A stretch of DNA of 64,000 bases, from positions 186,001 through 250,000 of the forward strand of contig NZ_PGTC01000010.1 of NCBI RefSeq assembly GCF_002786295.1, given 5' to 3'. Of this stretch, positions 32,898 through 41,651 are shown in pieces. Below the pieces are notes generated by a model. The model worked only from the letters and a program-made list of their open reading frames with translations. It did not search any database and was not told the DNA's origin. Each line of letters starts with the position of its first letter. Position 1 is the stretch's first letter. The stretch comes from Pseudooceanicola marinus (GTDB taxonomy: Bacteria; Pseudomonadota; Alphaproteobacteria; Rhodobacterales; Rhodobacteraceae). Made by a program: the position numbers and the translations under genes.

Positions 32898-34895
32898 ATG
32901 CCCGCACGACCCTCCGTGCGCGCGCTGCTTCTGTGCAGTGCCGCGACCACTCTGCTATCCGCCCCGCTTCACGCCCAGACCGCCGACACCGGGATCGTGC
33001 TGGCGCCGATCACCGTCGACTCGAAACGTGAAGTGCAGACCGATACCGCCAATTCCGTGACCGTCGTCGATCAGGAAGAGATCCGCGACCGCCAGGCCTC
33101 CACCGTGGCCGAACTGGTGGAATCCGCCCCCGGGGTCAGCGTCTACGGTGCGCGCACGCCGCTCAGCTCGGGCATCAACATCCGCGGCTACGGGCCCAAC
33201 GGATCCTACGGCGCCTCCAGCCACATCGGTGTCAGCATCGGCGGCTCCACCAAGGGCGCGGATGAACTCTATCGCATGAGCTCCCAGCTGTTCACCGACC
33301 CGGCGCTCTTCCGCGAGGTGGCGGTGACCCGTGGTCTGGCCGGCACGCTGTCGTTCGGCTCGGGCCTCTTCGGCGGCCTGCTGGAGATGGAGCCGATCCA
33401 GGCCTCCGACATGACCGGCGGGGAACCCGGGTTCAAGGTCCGCCAGATGCTGGAGTTCTCCTCCAACGACTACTGGGCGTCGTCCACGACCCTGGCCTGG
33501 CAGCCCACCGAGAACATCGAGATCCTCGGCAACTATACCTACCGCGAGGTGGACATCATCGAGGATGGCGACGGTGAGCCGATCAACGACGAGGGCTACG
33601 AGGAACCGTCCTGGGTGATCAACGGGCGCCTGACCTTCGGTGACAGCGACGAACACCAGGTCGGCGTGCTGCTGCAGCACACCGAGGCCTCGGAAAGGAA
33701 CGTGCCCTTCAACCAGGTGGGCCAACAGTTCTTCGATTTCATCTTCGGCTATGTCGACCGCGACACCGAAGACGACACCATCGTCCTGTCCTATGACTAC
33801 GACAGCCCGACGTCGGACCTGATCCACTTCGAGGCCGATCTGTCCTATTCCGAGCTCTACATCGACAACTATGCGCTGGCGCGTCCGGTGCCCGGCAACC
33901 TGGCCTTCACCGACACCGGCTACCGCACCCGGACCACCAAGCTGGTGCTGAAGAACACGGCGGAATTCGCCTCCGGCGGCGTCGATCATATGCTGCAGAT
34001 GGGTGTCGAATACTCGCGCTCCCACCGGACCACCGACGATGTCGTGGAATCCGCGCCCGAGGGCAAGGAAACGGTTGCCGCCCTGTTCGTCACGGACGAG
34101 ATGGAGATCGGTCGCCTGACCCTGACCCCGGAGCTGCGGATCGAGACCCAGACCATCGACGGGAGCGAGGATCGCTTCACCGCTGGCGGCTACGGCGAAT
34201 ACGACAACGTCTCCTACAGCGCCGGTATCGGGGCACTCTACAGCTTCGACAATGGCGTGTCGGTCTTCGGCTCGGCCTACTACGGCGAGGCCCTGCCCAT
34301 CATCGACGACCTGGATGACGCAGATTACATCGTGCAGGAAGAGAAGGCGACCGAGGTCCAGCTGGGCGTCAGCTACGACGGCTTCGACGTCTTCGCCTCG
34401 GGCGATGCGCTGGCGCTGAAGGCCACCGCCTACAACCAGCACTTCTGGGACATGACCTCCTTCCTTGCCAGCAAGGTCGGCGGCGACACCTGGGGCCTGG
34501 AACTGGAAGCGGCCTATTCGATGGACAGCGGCTTCTACGTCGATGCCAACGCCAACATGATGCGCTCTCGTTCGCAGTATGACGACGGCACGCGCGGCTG
34601 GTCGGACATGGCGCCGGCAGACGAGCTGCGCCTGACCCTGGGGCAGAAGTTCGGCGAGACGCTGGATATGTCGCTGGAAACCGTCTTCGTCGACGACATC
34701 GACCGCGGCACCGAGGCGGACGGCTACACGCTCTACAACCTGCGGGCCACCTACAAGCCGCAGATGGGCGGCTTCGACGGCACCGAGGTGCGTTTCGGCG
34801 TGGAAAACCTGTCGGATGAAACCTACGGGCCCCGCCTGTCGGCCCGCAACGCCGCTGGCCGCACCTTCAAGGTCACGCTGGCCAGGACCTTCTGA
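32898..34895 (+). CDS. TonB-dependent outer-membrane receptor, probably for heme
   Basis: 665 residues; ATG at 32898 after AAGGGG. A signal peptide (ALLLCSAATTLLSAPLHAQ) is followed by a TonB-box-like IVLAPITVDS. The plug domain spans about 45-160 (VTVVDQEEIRDRQASTVAELVESAPGVSVYG ... INIRGYG). A 22-strand-type barrel follows, ending in the aromatic FKVTLARTF that is needed for insertion. It lies divergent from hmuSTUV, so heme or a hemoprotein is the likely ligand (HmuR role). The classic FRAP/NPNL heme motifs are not evident, so another iron chelate cannot be excluded. No tonB-exbBD genes are in the window. Confidence 0.88.
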   Translation: MPARPSVRALLLCSAATTLLSAPLHAQTADTGIVLAPITVDSKREVQTDTANSVTVVDQEEIRDRQASTVAELVESAPGVSVYGARTPLSSGINIRGYGPNGSYGASSHIGVSIGGSTKGADELYRMSSQLFTDPALFREVAVTRGLAGTLSFGSGLFGGLLEMEPIQASDMTGGEPGFKVRQMLEFSSNDYWASSTTLAWQPTENIEILGNYTYREVDIIEDGDGEPINDEGYEEPSWVINGRLTFGDSDEHQVGVLLQHTEASERNVPFNQVGQQFFDFIFGYVDRDTEDDTIVLSYDYDSPTSDLIHFEADLSYSELYIDNYALARPVPGNLAFTDTGYRTRTTKLVLKNTAEFASGGVDHMLQMGVEYSRSHRTTDDVVESAPEGKETVAALFVTDEMEIGRLTLTPELRIETQTIDGSEDRFTAGGYGEYDNVSYSAGIGALYSFDNGVSVFGSAYYGEALPIIDDLDDADYIVQEEKATEVQLGVSYDGFDVFASGDALALKATAYNQHFWDMTSFLASKVGGDTWGLELEAAYSMDSGFYVDANANMMRSRSQYDDGTRGWSDMAPADELRLTLGQKFGETLDMSLETVFVDDIDRGTEADGYTLYNLRATYKPQMGGFDGTEVRFGVENLSDETYGPRLSARNAAGRTFKVTLARTF

Positions 34896-34942
34896 CCGCC
34901 GGATCAGCAGACCACATCGGCCCGATCCGTTCGGGCCAACCC

Positions 34943-34970
34943 GGGCCCCGCCATCGCGCGGGGCCCTTTT
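34943..34970 (+). terminator. Terminator after the TonB receptor gene
   Basis: A perfect 9-bp stem GGGCCCCGC / GCGGGGCCC with a 6-base loop, followed directly by TTTT. Confidence 0.85.
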
Positions 34971-35096
34971 CGTATGGGGCGGGGGAAGGGGAGACGCATC
35001 GGCGTGTGACAGAACGGTGACATTGATGTCATCTTGACAATTTTGTCATTTCGGTGAATCTCTTCGCCTCGAACCGGCGCGTTTCAGGAGGCCTGC

Positions 35097-36215
35097 ATGA
35101 CAGGAACACCGACCCGGCGCGGGGCCCTGGCCCTGCTTGCCCTGCCTGCTCTCATCACCCTGGCCCTGCCGCCCGTCGCCCGCGCGGCGGAGGAGGCGAC
35201 CCCGGTCGCGGCTTCGGCCCCGGCCTCGGCCCTGCCGGTAACCGTCGTCGATGCCCGCATGACCGCGCCCGAACGCAGCATCCGCCTGACCGGCACCATC
35301 GAGGCGCTGGACAGCTACCCGGCTGGGTTCCGCGATGGCGGGCGGGTGATCTCCGTCGCCGTCGACGTGGGTGACGAGGTGCAGAAAGGGGATGAGATCG
35401 CCCGGGTCGATCCGACCCGCACCGAGGCGGCCCTGCGCGCCGCCCGCGCCTCCGTCGATGCCACCCAGGCCGCGCTGGACCAGGCGGACCAGGCCCGGAC
35501 CCGCGCCGAAAGCCTGCTGGAGCGCGGCTCGGGCACCCAGGCGGACCTGGACAGCGCGACCGAGGCCTATCTGACCGCCCGCGCCGCCCGTGACCAGGCC
35601 GAGGCGCAGCTGGCCACCGCGCGCCGTGCTTTCGAGGATACCATTCTGACCGCCGTCGACGATGCCATCGTCACCGACCGCAGCGCCGAACCCGGCCAGG
35701 TCGTGGGGGAGGGGCAGCCGATCGTCACCCTTGCCTCGCTGGAAGGGCGCGAGGCGGTCTTCCTGACGCCGGATGATCCGCGCCTGTCGGACATCCTCGG
35801 TCAGGAGGTCGCCATCCGCCCGCTGGAAGGCGAGGTGCGCCTGCGTGTGCCGGTGACCGAAGTGTCCCCCGTCGTGGCTGAGACCGGCACGGTGACAGCC
35901 AAGGCCGCGATCACCGGCGATGTGGCTCATGGCTTTACCATCGGCGAGGCCGTCATCGGAGAGCTGCGCCTGACCGGGCGTCCCGTGATCTCGGTGCCCT
36001 GGACGGCGCTGACCTCCGCAGAGGGGGCCCCCGCTGTCTGGCGCCTGCCCGAGGGAACGGACCGGGTGGAATTGCAGCAGATCGAGATCGAGGGCTTCAC
36101 CCGGGATCGGGTCGAGGTCGCCTCGGGGCTGACCGGCGGGGATCGCGTGGTGGCCGAAGGGTCGCATGCGCTGTTCCCCGGTCGCCAGGTGATCGTGCTG
36201 GAGGATGCGCAATGA
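35097..36215 (+). CDS. RND efflux periplasmic adaptor (first of two)
   Basis: 372 residues; ATG behind AGGAGG. A signal peptide (RGALALLALPALITLALPPVARAAE) is followed by the adaptor barrel-sandwich (GRVISVAVDVGDEVQKGDEIARVD), a coiled-coil hairpin of Ala/Gln/Arg heptads (about 110-170), the second half-motif (ILTAVDDAIVTDRSAEPGQVVGEGQPIVTLA) and a beta-barrel. It should link an inner-membrane RND pump to an outer-membrane channel. It starts a four-gene operon joined by four-base overlaps: this adaptor, a second adaptor, the pump and a TetR regulator. Confidence 0.9.
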   Translation: MTGTPTRRGALALLALPALITLALPPVARAAEEATPVAASAPASALPVTVVDARMTAPERSIRLTGTIEALDSYPAGFRDGGRVISVAVDVGDEVQKGDEIARVDPTRTEAALRAARASVDATQAALDQADQARTRAESLLERGSGTQADLDSATEAYLTARAARDQAEAQLATARRAFEDTILTAVDDAIVTDRSAEPGQVVGEGQPIVTLASLEGREAVFLTPDDPRLSDILGQEVAIRPLEGEVRLRVPVTEVSPVVAETGTVTAKAAITGDVAHGFTIGEAVIGELRLTGRPVISVPWTALTSAEGAPAVWRLPEGTDRVELQQIEIEGFTRDRVEVASGLTGGDRVVAEGSHALFPGRQVIVLEDAQ

Positions 36216-37321
36216 CCCATCAAGTTAACGCCCGCCGCGCCCCTGTGGCCCTGCTGCTGGCGGCGCTGCTTCTTCTGATCGCCCCCCTGGCATCTCGCGC
36301 CGCCGAGGAGGCGGCCGAAGGCGCGGCGGAGGCCCGTGCCCCGCGCCCTGTGGTGACCGAAATCGTCTCCGCCGACCCGACCCGGCAGCGTGCCTTCCCG
36401 GGCACGATAGAGGCCAAGCACCAGGCCGAGCTGGCCTTCCAGACCATCGGCCGCATCGCGCGGCTGGACGTGGCGCCGGGCGATGTCGTGGCCCGCGACG
36501 AGGTGCTGGCAGTGCTCGACCGGGTCAGCCTGCAGGAAGACCTGCGCGCCGCCGAGGCCGCCCTGTCCTCGGCCCGGGCCGAGGCCGATTTCGCCGAGCA
36601 GAGCTATTCCCGCGTCCGCGCCCTGGCGGATCGCGACATCGCCGCCCAGGCGCAGGTCGAACAGGCGCTGGCCAATCGTGATGCCACGGCCGCCCAGGTC
36701 GCCGCCGCCGAGGCGGATCTGGCCGCAGCCCAGGAGGCGCTGACCTACGGCAGTCTCACCGCGCCTATGGACGGCGTGGTGCTGGACACTCCCGTCGAGA
36801 CCGGCACCGTGGTGTCGGCTGGCACCACGGTCGTCGTGCTGGCGGGGCTGACCGACCGCGAGGCGGTGATCGACGTGCCCGGCGATTTCCTGAAGTTGCT
36901 GCCGGAGGACGCCCGGTTCGAACTGCGCCGCCACGAGGGCGGCGAGCGCGCCGTACCGGCCCGTCTGCGCCTGGTGGAACCCGTGGCCGACGAGGCCCTG
37001 CGCGCGCGCCGCCTGCGTCTGACGATCACCGGCGACGAAAGCGTCTTTCGCATCGGCAGCCTGATCTCGGCCACCTACAAGGCCGAGGCGGAGGCGGTGA
37101 TGACCCTGCCGCGCGCCGCCATCATCGGTGCCGACGGCGACCCTGCGGTCTGGCGTGTGGGGCCCGGCGCCCGGCGCGTGCATCGCGTGCCGGTTACCCT
37201 GGGCGCCGTGATCGGCGACCGGGTCGAGATTCGCAGCGGCATCGCCGTGGGCGACGAAATCATCGTGCGTGGGGCGCAGTCCCTGGAAGACGGCCAGCCG
37301 GTCGGGGAGCGTGAGCAATGA
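36212..37321 (+). CDS. RND efflux periplasmic adaptor (second of two)
   Basis: 369 residues; the ATG overlaps the previous stop. It has a signal peptide (LLLAALLLLIAPLASRAAE), the lipoyl-like segment IGRIARLDVAPGDVVARDEVLAVLD, an Ala-rich coiled-coil hairpin (about 105-170), TAPMDGVVLDTPVETGTVVSAGTTVVVLA and barrel domains. Two adaptors in one operon suggest a hetero-oligomeric adaptor ring. The two are related in layout but clearly different in sequence, so recent duplication is unlikely. Confidence 0.9.
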   Translation: MTHQVNARRAPVALLLAALLLLIAPLASRAAEEAAEGAAEARAPRPVVTEIVSADPTRQRAFPGTIEAKHQAELAFQTIGRIARLDVAPGDVVARDEVLAVLDRVSLQEDLRAAEAALSSARAEADFAEQSYSRVRALADRDIAAQAQVEQALANRDATAAQVAAAEADLAAAQEALTYGSLTAPMDGVVLDTPVETGTVVSAGTTVVVLAGLTDREAVIDVPGDFLKLLPEDARFELRRHEGGERAVPARLRLVEPVADEALRARRLRLTITGDESVFRIGSLISATYKAEAEAVMTLPRAAIIGADGDPAVWRVGPGARRVHRVPVTLGAVIGDRVEIRSGIAVGDEIIVRGAQSLEDGQPVGEREQ

Positions 37322-40300
37322 AAAAGGGCTTCAACCTGTCCGACTGGGCGCTGAACCACCGCTCCTTCGTGTGGTTCCTGATGATCGTCAGCCTTGCCGC
37401 GGGCGCCTTCGCCTATGCCTCCATGGGGCGCGAGGAGGATCCCAGCTTCACCATCAAGACCATGGTCGTCTCCGCCGCGCTGCCCGGCGCCACGGCCGAG
37501 GAAACCGTGACCCAGGTCACCGACCGGATCGAGAAGAAGCTGCAGGAGCTGGACACCCTCGATACCACCCGCTCCGTCACCTACCCGGGCCAGACCGTGG
37601 TCTACGTCGACCTGCTGCCAGAGGTGCGTGGCCCGGCGGTGGAGGCCAACTGGCTGAAGGTGCGCAACATGATGTCCGACATCCGCGGCGACATGCCGGA
37701 GGAATTCGGCGGCTTTTTCTTCAACGACGATTTCGGCGACGTCTACGGGTCCATCTATGCCTTCACCGCCGACGGCTTCAGCCCGCGCGAACTGGAACAG
37801 CGGGTGGAGGAGGTGCGCTCCGCCGTGCTGCAACTGGATGCCGCCGGCAAGGTGGAGCTTCTGGGCGTGCGCGACCCGGTGGTGCATGTCGAGTTCTCCA
37901 CCGCGCGGCTGGCCGCGCTCGGCCTCGACAAGCAGACGGTGATGGATACCCTGGCGGCGCAGAACGCCATCGTGCCCTCGGGCTTCATCCACACCGGGGA
38001 GGAACAGATCCTGGTGCGGGTCACCGGCCAGTTCACCTCCGCCGAGGACCTGGCCTATGCGCCGCTGCGCGCAGGCAAGACCTTCTTCACCCTGGCCGAC
38101 GTGGCCGATGTGACCGCGGGCTACGAGGATCCGCCATCCTCTCTTTTCCGCTTCAACGGAGACGAGGGGATCGCGCTGATCATCGGCATGCGCGAGGGCG
38201 AGAACATCCTCGACTTCGGCGAGGATCTGCACGGTCTGATGGACCGGGTCGCCGAGGAGCTGCCGGTGGGGATCGAGATGCACAAGGTCGCCGACCAGCC
38301 GCATGTGGTGGAGGAATCGATCAACCACTTCGTCAAGGCGTTGGTCGAGGCGGTGGTGATCGTTCTGGCCGTCTCCTTCGTGTCGCTGGGCCTGCGGGCG
38401 GGGCTGGTGGTGTCGCTGTCGATCCCGCTGGTGCTGGCGATCACCTTCGTCATCCTGGATGCCATGGGGATCACCCTGCAGCGGATCTCGCTGGGGGCGC
38501 TGATCATCGCGCTTGGCCTGCTGGTCGATGACGCGATGATCGCCATCGAGACGATGATCTCGCGGCTTGAACTGGGCGAAAGCCTGGGCAAGGCCGCCAG
38601 CTATGCCTGGACCTCGATCGCCTTCCCGATGCTGACCGGCACGCTGGTCACCGTGGCGGGCTTCATCCCGATCGGGCTGAACGCCAGTCAGGCAGGGGAA
38701 TACACCCGCTCGCTGTTCTACGTGATCGCCATTTCGCTGGTCATCTCCTGGGTGGTGGCGGTGCTCTTCGCGCCCGTGCTGGGGGCGACCTTCCTGCCCC
38801 GGAAGATGAAGCACGAGGAACACAAGGCGGGCCGCATCCGCCGGACCTTCCACGTGGTGCTGCGCGGGGCGATGCGATTCAAGTGGCTGACCATCGTGCT
38901 GACCGTCGCGGCCTTCGGCGTCTCCATCGTCGGGTTGCAGAAGGTGGAACAGCAGTTCTTCCCGACCTCGGACCGCAACGAGATCATGGTGGACGTGACC
39001 CTGCGCCAGAACGCGGATTTCGACGCCACCAATGCCGAGATCAAGGTCTTCGAGGCCTGGCTGGCCGAGCAGCCCGAGGCGCAGTACTGGTCGACCTACG
39101 TGGGCCGCGGCGCGCCGCGCTTCCTGCTGACGCTGGATGCGCTGACCGCGACGCCGAACATCGGCCAGATCATCCTGATGACTGAAACCAACGAGGCACG
39201 GGACCGGCTGCGCGACAAGATCGCGGCCTTCGACAAGACGCGCCCGGCGGCGGAATATTTCCCCAAGTTTGTCGAAATGGGCCCGCCCGTGGGCAAGCCG
39301 GTGCAATACCGGGTGGCCGGGCCGGACTATGAAACCCTGCGCGATCACGCTCGTGACCTGGCCGCGACGCTGTCCGAGGACCCGCGCCTGACCGCGATCT
39401 CTCTGGACTGGAACGAACCGGCCCGCGTCGTGCGCGTGGTGCTGGACCAGGCCCGCCTGCGCCAGCTGGGGCTGACCCAGCAGGACGTGGGCCAGGCGCT
39501 CTATTCCCTCTTCGAGGGGGCGCCGATCACCGACCTGCGCAGCGGGACGAAACTGATCTCGGTGCTGGCGCGAGGCGTCGAGGCGGACCGGACGACGCTG
39601 GAAGCGCTGGAGAACCTGCAACTGGGCAATGCCCAGGGCACGCCCATTCCGCTGTCGGCCTTCGCCCGGCTGGAATGGACCACCGAACAGCCCGTCATCC
39701 ACCAGGAAGACCGGGTGCCGACGATCACCGTCAAGGCCGCGATCACCAACGGCGATCAGCCGGCGACCGTGGTTGCCGACCTGGCGCCGGCCATCGACGC
39801 CTTCGCCGCCGACCTGCCCGCCGCCTATAGCGTCGAGGTGGGCGGTTCGGTCGAAAGCTCGGCCGAGAGCCAGGAGCCGATCGCGGCGGTCGTGCCGATC
39901 ATGGTGCTGATCATGCTGACCCTGGTGATGGTCCAGATGCAGAGCTTCCGCCTGATGTTCGTGGTGCTTGCCGTGGCACCCCTGGGGATGATCGGCGTGG
40001 TGGCGGCCCTGCTGCCCGCCGGCGCGCCCCTGGGCTTCGTCGCGATCCTGGGCGTCCTGGCCCTGATCGGCATCCTGATCCGCAACTCGATCATCCTCTT
40101 CCAGGAGGTGAAGGACCTGCTGGATCGCGGGCGCACCCGCTGGGAAGCGGTGTTCGAGGCTTCCGACAGTCGCGCCCGGCCGATCCTGCTGACGGCGGCG
40201 GCGGCCTCGCTGGCGCTGATCCCGATCTCGCGCCAGGTGTTCTGGGGTCCGATGGCCTACGCCATGATGGGCGGCATCATCGCCGGGACGCTGATTACCC

Positions 40301-40389
40301 TGCTGTTCGCGCCCGCGCTGTACTGCGCCGTCTTCGGGGTGAAACGCCCCGAGGCGGGCGACGACACCACGAAGGCGCGCGCGACATGA
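37318..40389 (+). CDS. RND-family efflux pump permease (dual-adaptor system)
   Basis: 1023 residues, the normal size with 12 membrane helices and two large periplasmic loops. It begins FNLSDWALNHRSFVWFLMIVSLAAGAFAYASMGREEDPSFTIKTMVVSAALPGA, the pattern of the hydrophobic/amphiphilic efflux subgroup. The proton-relay pair Asp404-Asp405 lies in ALGLLVDDAMIAIE of helix 4. It is coupled to the two upstream adaptors. Substrates are unknown. The start overlaps the second adaptor stop by four bases. Confidence 0.93.
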   Translation: MKKGFNLSDWALNHRSFVWFLMIVSLAAGAFAYASMGREEDPSFTIKTMVVSAALPGATAEETVTQVTDRIEKKLQELDTLDTTRSVTYPGQTVVYVDLLPEVRGPAVEANWLKVRNMMSDIRGDMPEEFGGFFFNDDFGDVYGSIYAFTADGFSPRELEQRVEEVRSAVLQLDAAGKVELLGVRDPVVHVEFSTARLAALGLDKQTVMDTLAAQNAIVPSGFIHTGEEQILVRVTGQFTSAEDLAYAPLRAGKTFFTLADVADVTAGYEDPPSSLFRFNGDEGIALIIGMREGENILDFGEDLHGLMDRVAEELPVGIEMHKVADQPHVVEESINHFVKALVEAVVIVLAVSFVSLGLRAGLVVSLSIPLVLAITFVILDAMGITLQRISLGALIIALGLLVDDAMIAIETMISRLELGESLGKAASYAWTSIAFPMLTGTLVTVAGFIPIGLNASQAGEYTRSLFYVIAISLVISWVVAVLFAPVLGATFLPRKMKHEEHKAGRIRRTFHVVLRGAMRFKWLTIVLTVAAFGVSIVGLQKVEQQFFPTSDRNEIMVDVTLRQNADFDATNAEIKVFEAWLAEQPEAQYWSTYVGRGAPRFLLTLDALTATPNIGQIILMTETNEARDRLRDKIAAFDKTRPAAEYFPKFVEMGPPVGKPVQYRVAGPDYETLRDHARDLAATLSEDPRLTAISLDWNEPARVVRVVLDQARLRQLGLTQQDVGQALYSLFEGAPITDLRSGTKLISVLARGVEADRTTLEALENLQLGNAQGTPIPLSAFARLEWTTEQPVIHQEDRVPTITVKAAITNGDQPATVVADLAPAIDAFAADLPAAYSVEVGGSVESSAESQEPIAAVVPIMVLIMLTLVMVQMQSFRLMFVVLAVAPLGMIGVVAALLPAGAPLGFVAILGVLALIGILIRNSIILFQEVKDLLDRGRTRWEAVFEASDSRARPILLTAAAASLALIPISRQVFWGPMAYAMMGGIIAGTLITLLFAPALYCAVFGVKRPEAGDDTTKARAT

Positions 40390-41069
40390 CCGGGGACCAC
40401 AGGAAGGTCGTCGCCGCGCAGCGCCGCGAGAAGATGCGCCACCGCCTGATCGAGGCGGCGGTGCTGGTCTTCGCGGCCAAGCCCCATGGCGACGTGGTGA
40501 TCGAGGATATCGTCGCCGAGGCCGGCGTGGCACGGGGCACCTTCTACAAGTACTTCGATACGGTGGAGGCGCTGCTGCATGCCGCCAAGATCACCATGGG
40601 CCACGAGATCCTGGAGATGGTGCTGCAGGAGCCGCGCGTCTCCGAGGATCCGGCGCGGGCGCTGGCCCATGACATCAAGCGGTTCATCCAGACCTGTCGC
40701 CGCTACCGGATCATCGGCTGCTTCTCCACCCGCACGGGGCTGGGCCCGGTCGACATGCTGGAGGAACCCTTGCCGCGCTACCTGGCGGAGGGCACGGCCT
40801 CGGGGCGGTTCTGCGCGCTGCCGGACTGGCTGGTGAAGAATATCCTGAAGACCGCCGTTCTGTCGGTGCTGATCCGCGAGGAAACCGGGGTCGACCAGCC
40901 GGGCGATGATTGCCTGTCCGTCGCCGCCGTGCTGCGCAGTTTCGGCGTGCCGCGCGACGAGGCGGAGGCGCTGTCGCAGGTGGACGGTGCGGCGCTGGCC
41001 GCCGCCCCCGATACCCTGATTGCCCGGGCCGAGACGATCCGCGCCGCAAGCGGCGACGCGCACCACTAG
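40386..41069 (+). CDS. TetR/AcrR-family regulator of the first RND operon
   Basis: 227 residues, starting in the ATGA that ends the pump gene. The helix-turn-helix is at about residues 20-65 (LIEAAVLVFAAKPHGDVVIEDIVAEAGVARGTFYKYFDTVEALLHAAK). The C-terminal ligand domain is less conserved. Being last in the operon it probably represses its own transcription together with the pump until the effector binds. Unusually for such regulators it is not divergent. Confidence 0.9.
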   Translation: MTGDHRKVVAAQRREKMRHRLIEAAVLVFAAKPHGDVVIEDIVAEAGVARGTFYKYFDTVEALLHAAKITMGHEILEMVLQEPRVSEDPARALAHDIKRFIQTCRRYRIIGCFSTRTGLGPVDMLEEPLPRYLAEGTASGRFCALPDWLVKNILKTAVLSVLIREETGVDQPGDDCLSVAAVLRSFGVPRDEAEALSQVDGAALAAAPDTLIARAETIRAASGDAHH

Positions 41070-41110
41070 GCGCAGGGTTCGGCGCAGGTGCGATCACGTT
41101 GCGTTCAGTA

Positions 41111-41130
41111 CGTTCATTCCTGATTGAACG
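41111..41130 (+). promoter_or_regulatory. Inverted-repeat operator candidate before the GbsR/MarR-type gene
   Basis: CGTTCA-N8-TGAACG is a perfect 6-bp inverted repeat, and another CGTTCA lies at 41102-41107, nine bases upstream of the left half. It is about 30 bp before the regulator start, fitting autoregulation of the second RND operon. Confidence 0.5.
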
Positions 41131-41159
41131 GAATCGCCGCTCGTGTCACCACGGGCGTC

Positions 41160-41651
41160 ATGAACGATGCGGCGATTGACGAATTCATCCAGGCCATGGG
41201 CCAGCTCTGGCACTCCGAAGGGCGTCCGCGCATCGCGGGGCAGGTCCTGGCCTACCTGATCGTCGCCGGAGAGCCGCGCAGCCTGCAACAGATGTGCGAC
41301 GCGCTGCAGATCTCCAAGGGCTCGGCCTCCACCAACGCGCGGCTGCTGGAAGACACCGGAGCGCTGCGCCGCGTGCGCCCACTGGGCGCGCGGCAGGACG
41401 CCTGGCTGGCGGTGCCGAACCCCAGCCTGGCCCTGTTGCAGACGGTGACCCGGCGCTTCCGCACCAGCGCGGAGGCCATCACCCGGCTGGCCGGGGCCTT
41501 CCCGGAGGGCATGGAGGCGGCGCAGGGCCGGGTCGAGGATTTCGCCGATTTCTACCGCCGTTCGGCGGATTTCATGGACGAATGGGCGGCGCGGATCGGG
41601 CAGGATTGCCAGGCCGAGCCGCAGGAGAGCAAGACAGATGGCGAAGACTGA
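41160..41651 (+). CDS. GbsR/MarR-type winged-helix regulator
   Basis: 163 residues from the ATG at 41160. The winged helix is seen as QVLAYLIVAGEPRSLQQMCDALQISKGSASTNARLLEDTGALRRVRPLGARQDAWLAV. The C-terminal half is helical and likely dimerises. The gene overlaps the next adaptor gene by 14 bases, so it leads the second RND operon and is its likely regulator, with the upstream inverted repeat as its site. Confidence 0.85.
   Translation: MNDAAIDEFIQAMGQLWHSEGRPRIAGQVLAYLIVAGEPRSLQQMCDALQISKGSASTNARLLEDTGALRRVRPLGARQDAWLAVPNPSLALLQTVTRRFRTSAEAITRLAGAFPEGMEAAQGRVEDFADFYRRSADFMDEWAARIGQDCQAEPQESKTDGED

Noticed and set aside
37075-40533. A minus-strand open frame of about 1150 codons opposite the RND pump.
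   Set aside because: Low-complexity His/Asp/Arg/Gln composition without motifs, lying exactly over a convincing pump gene.
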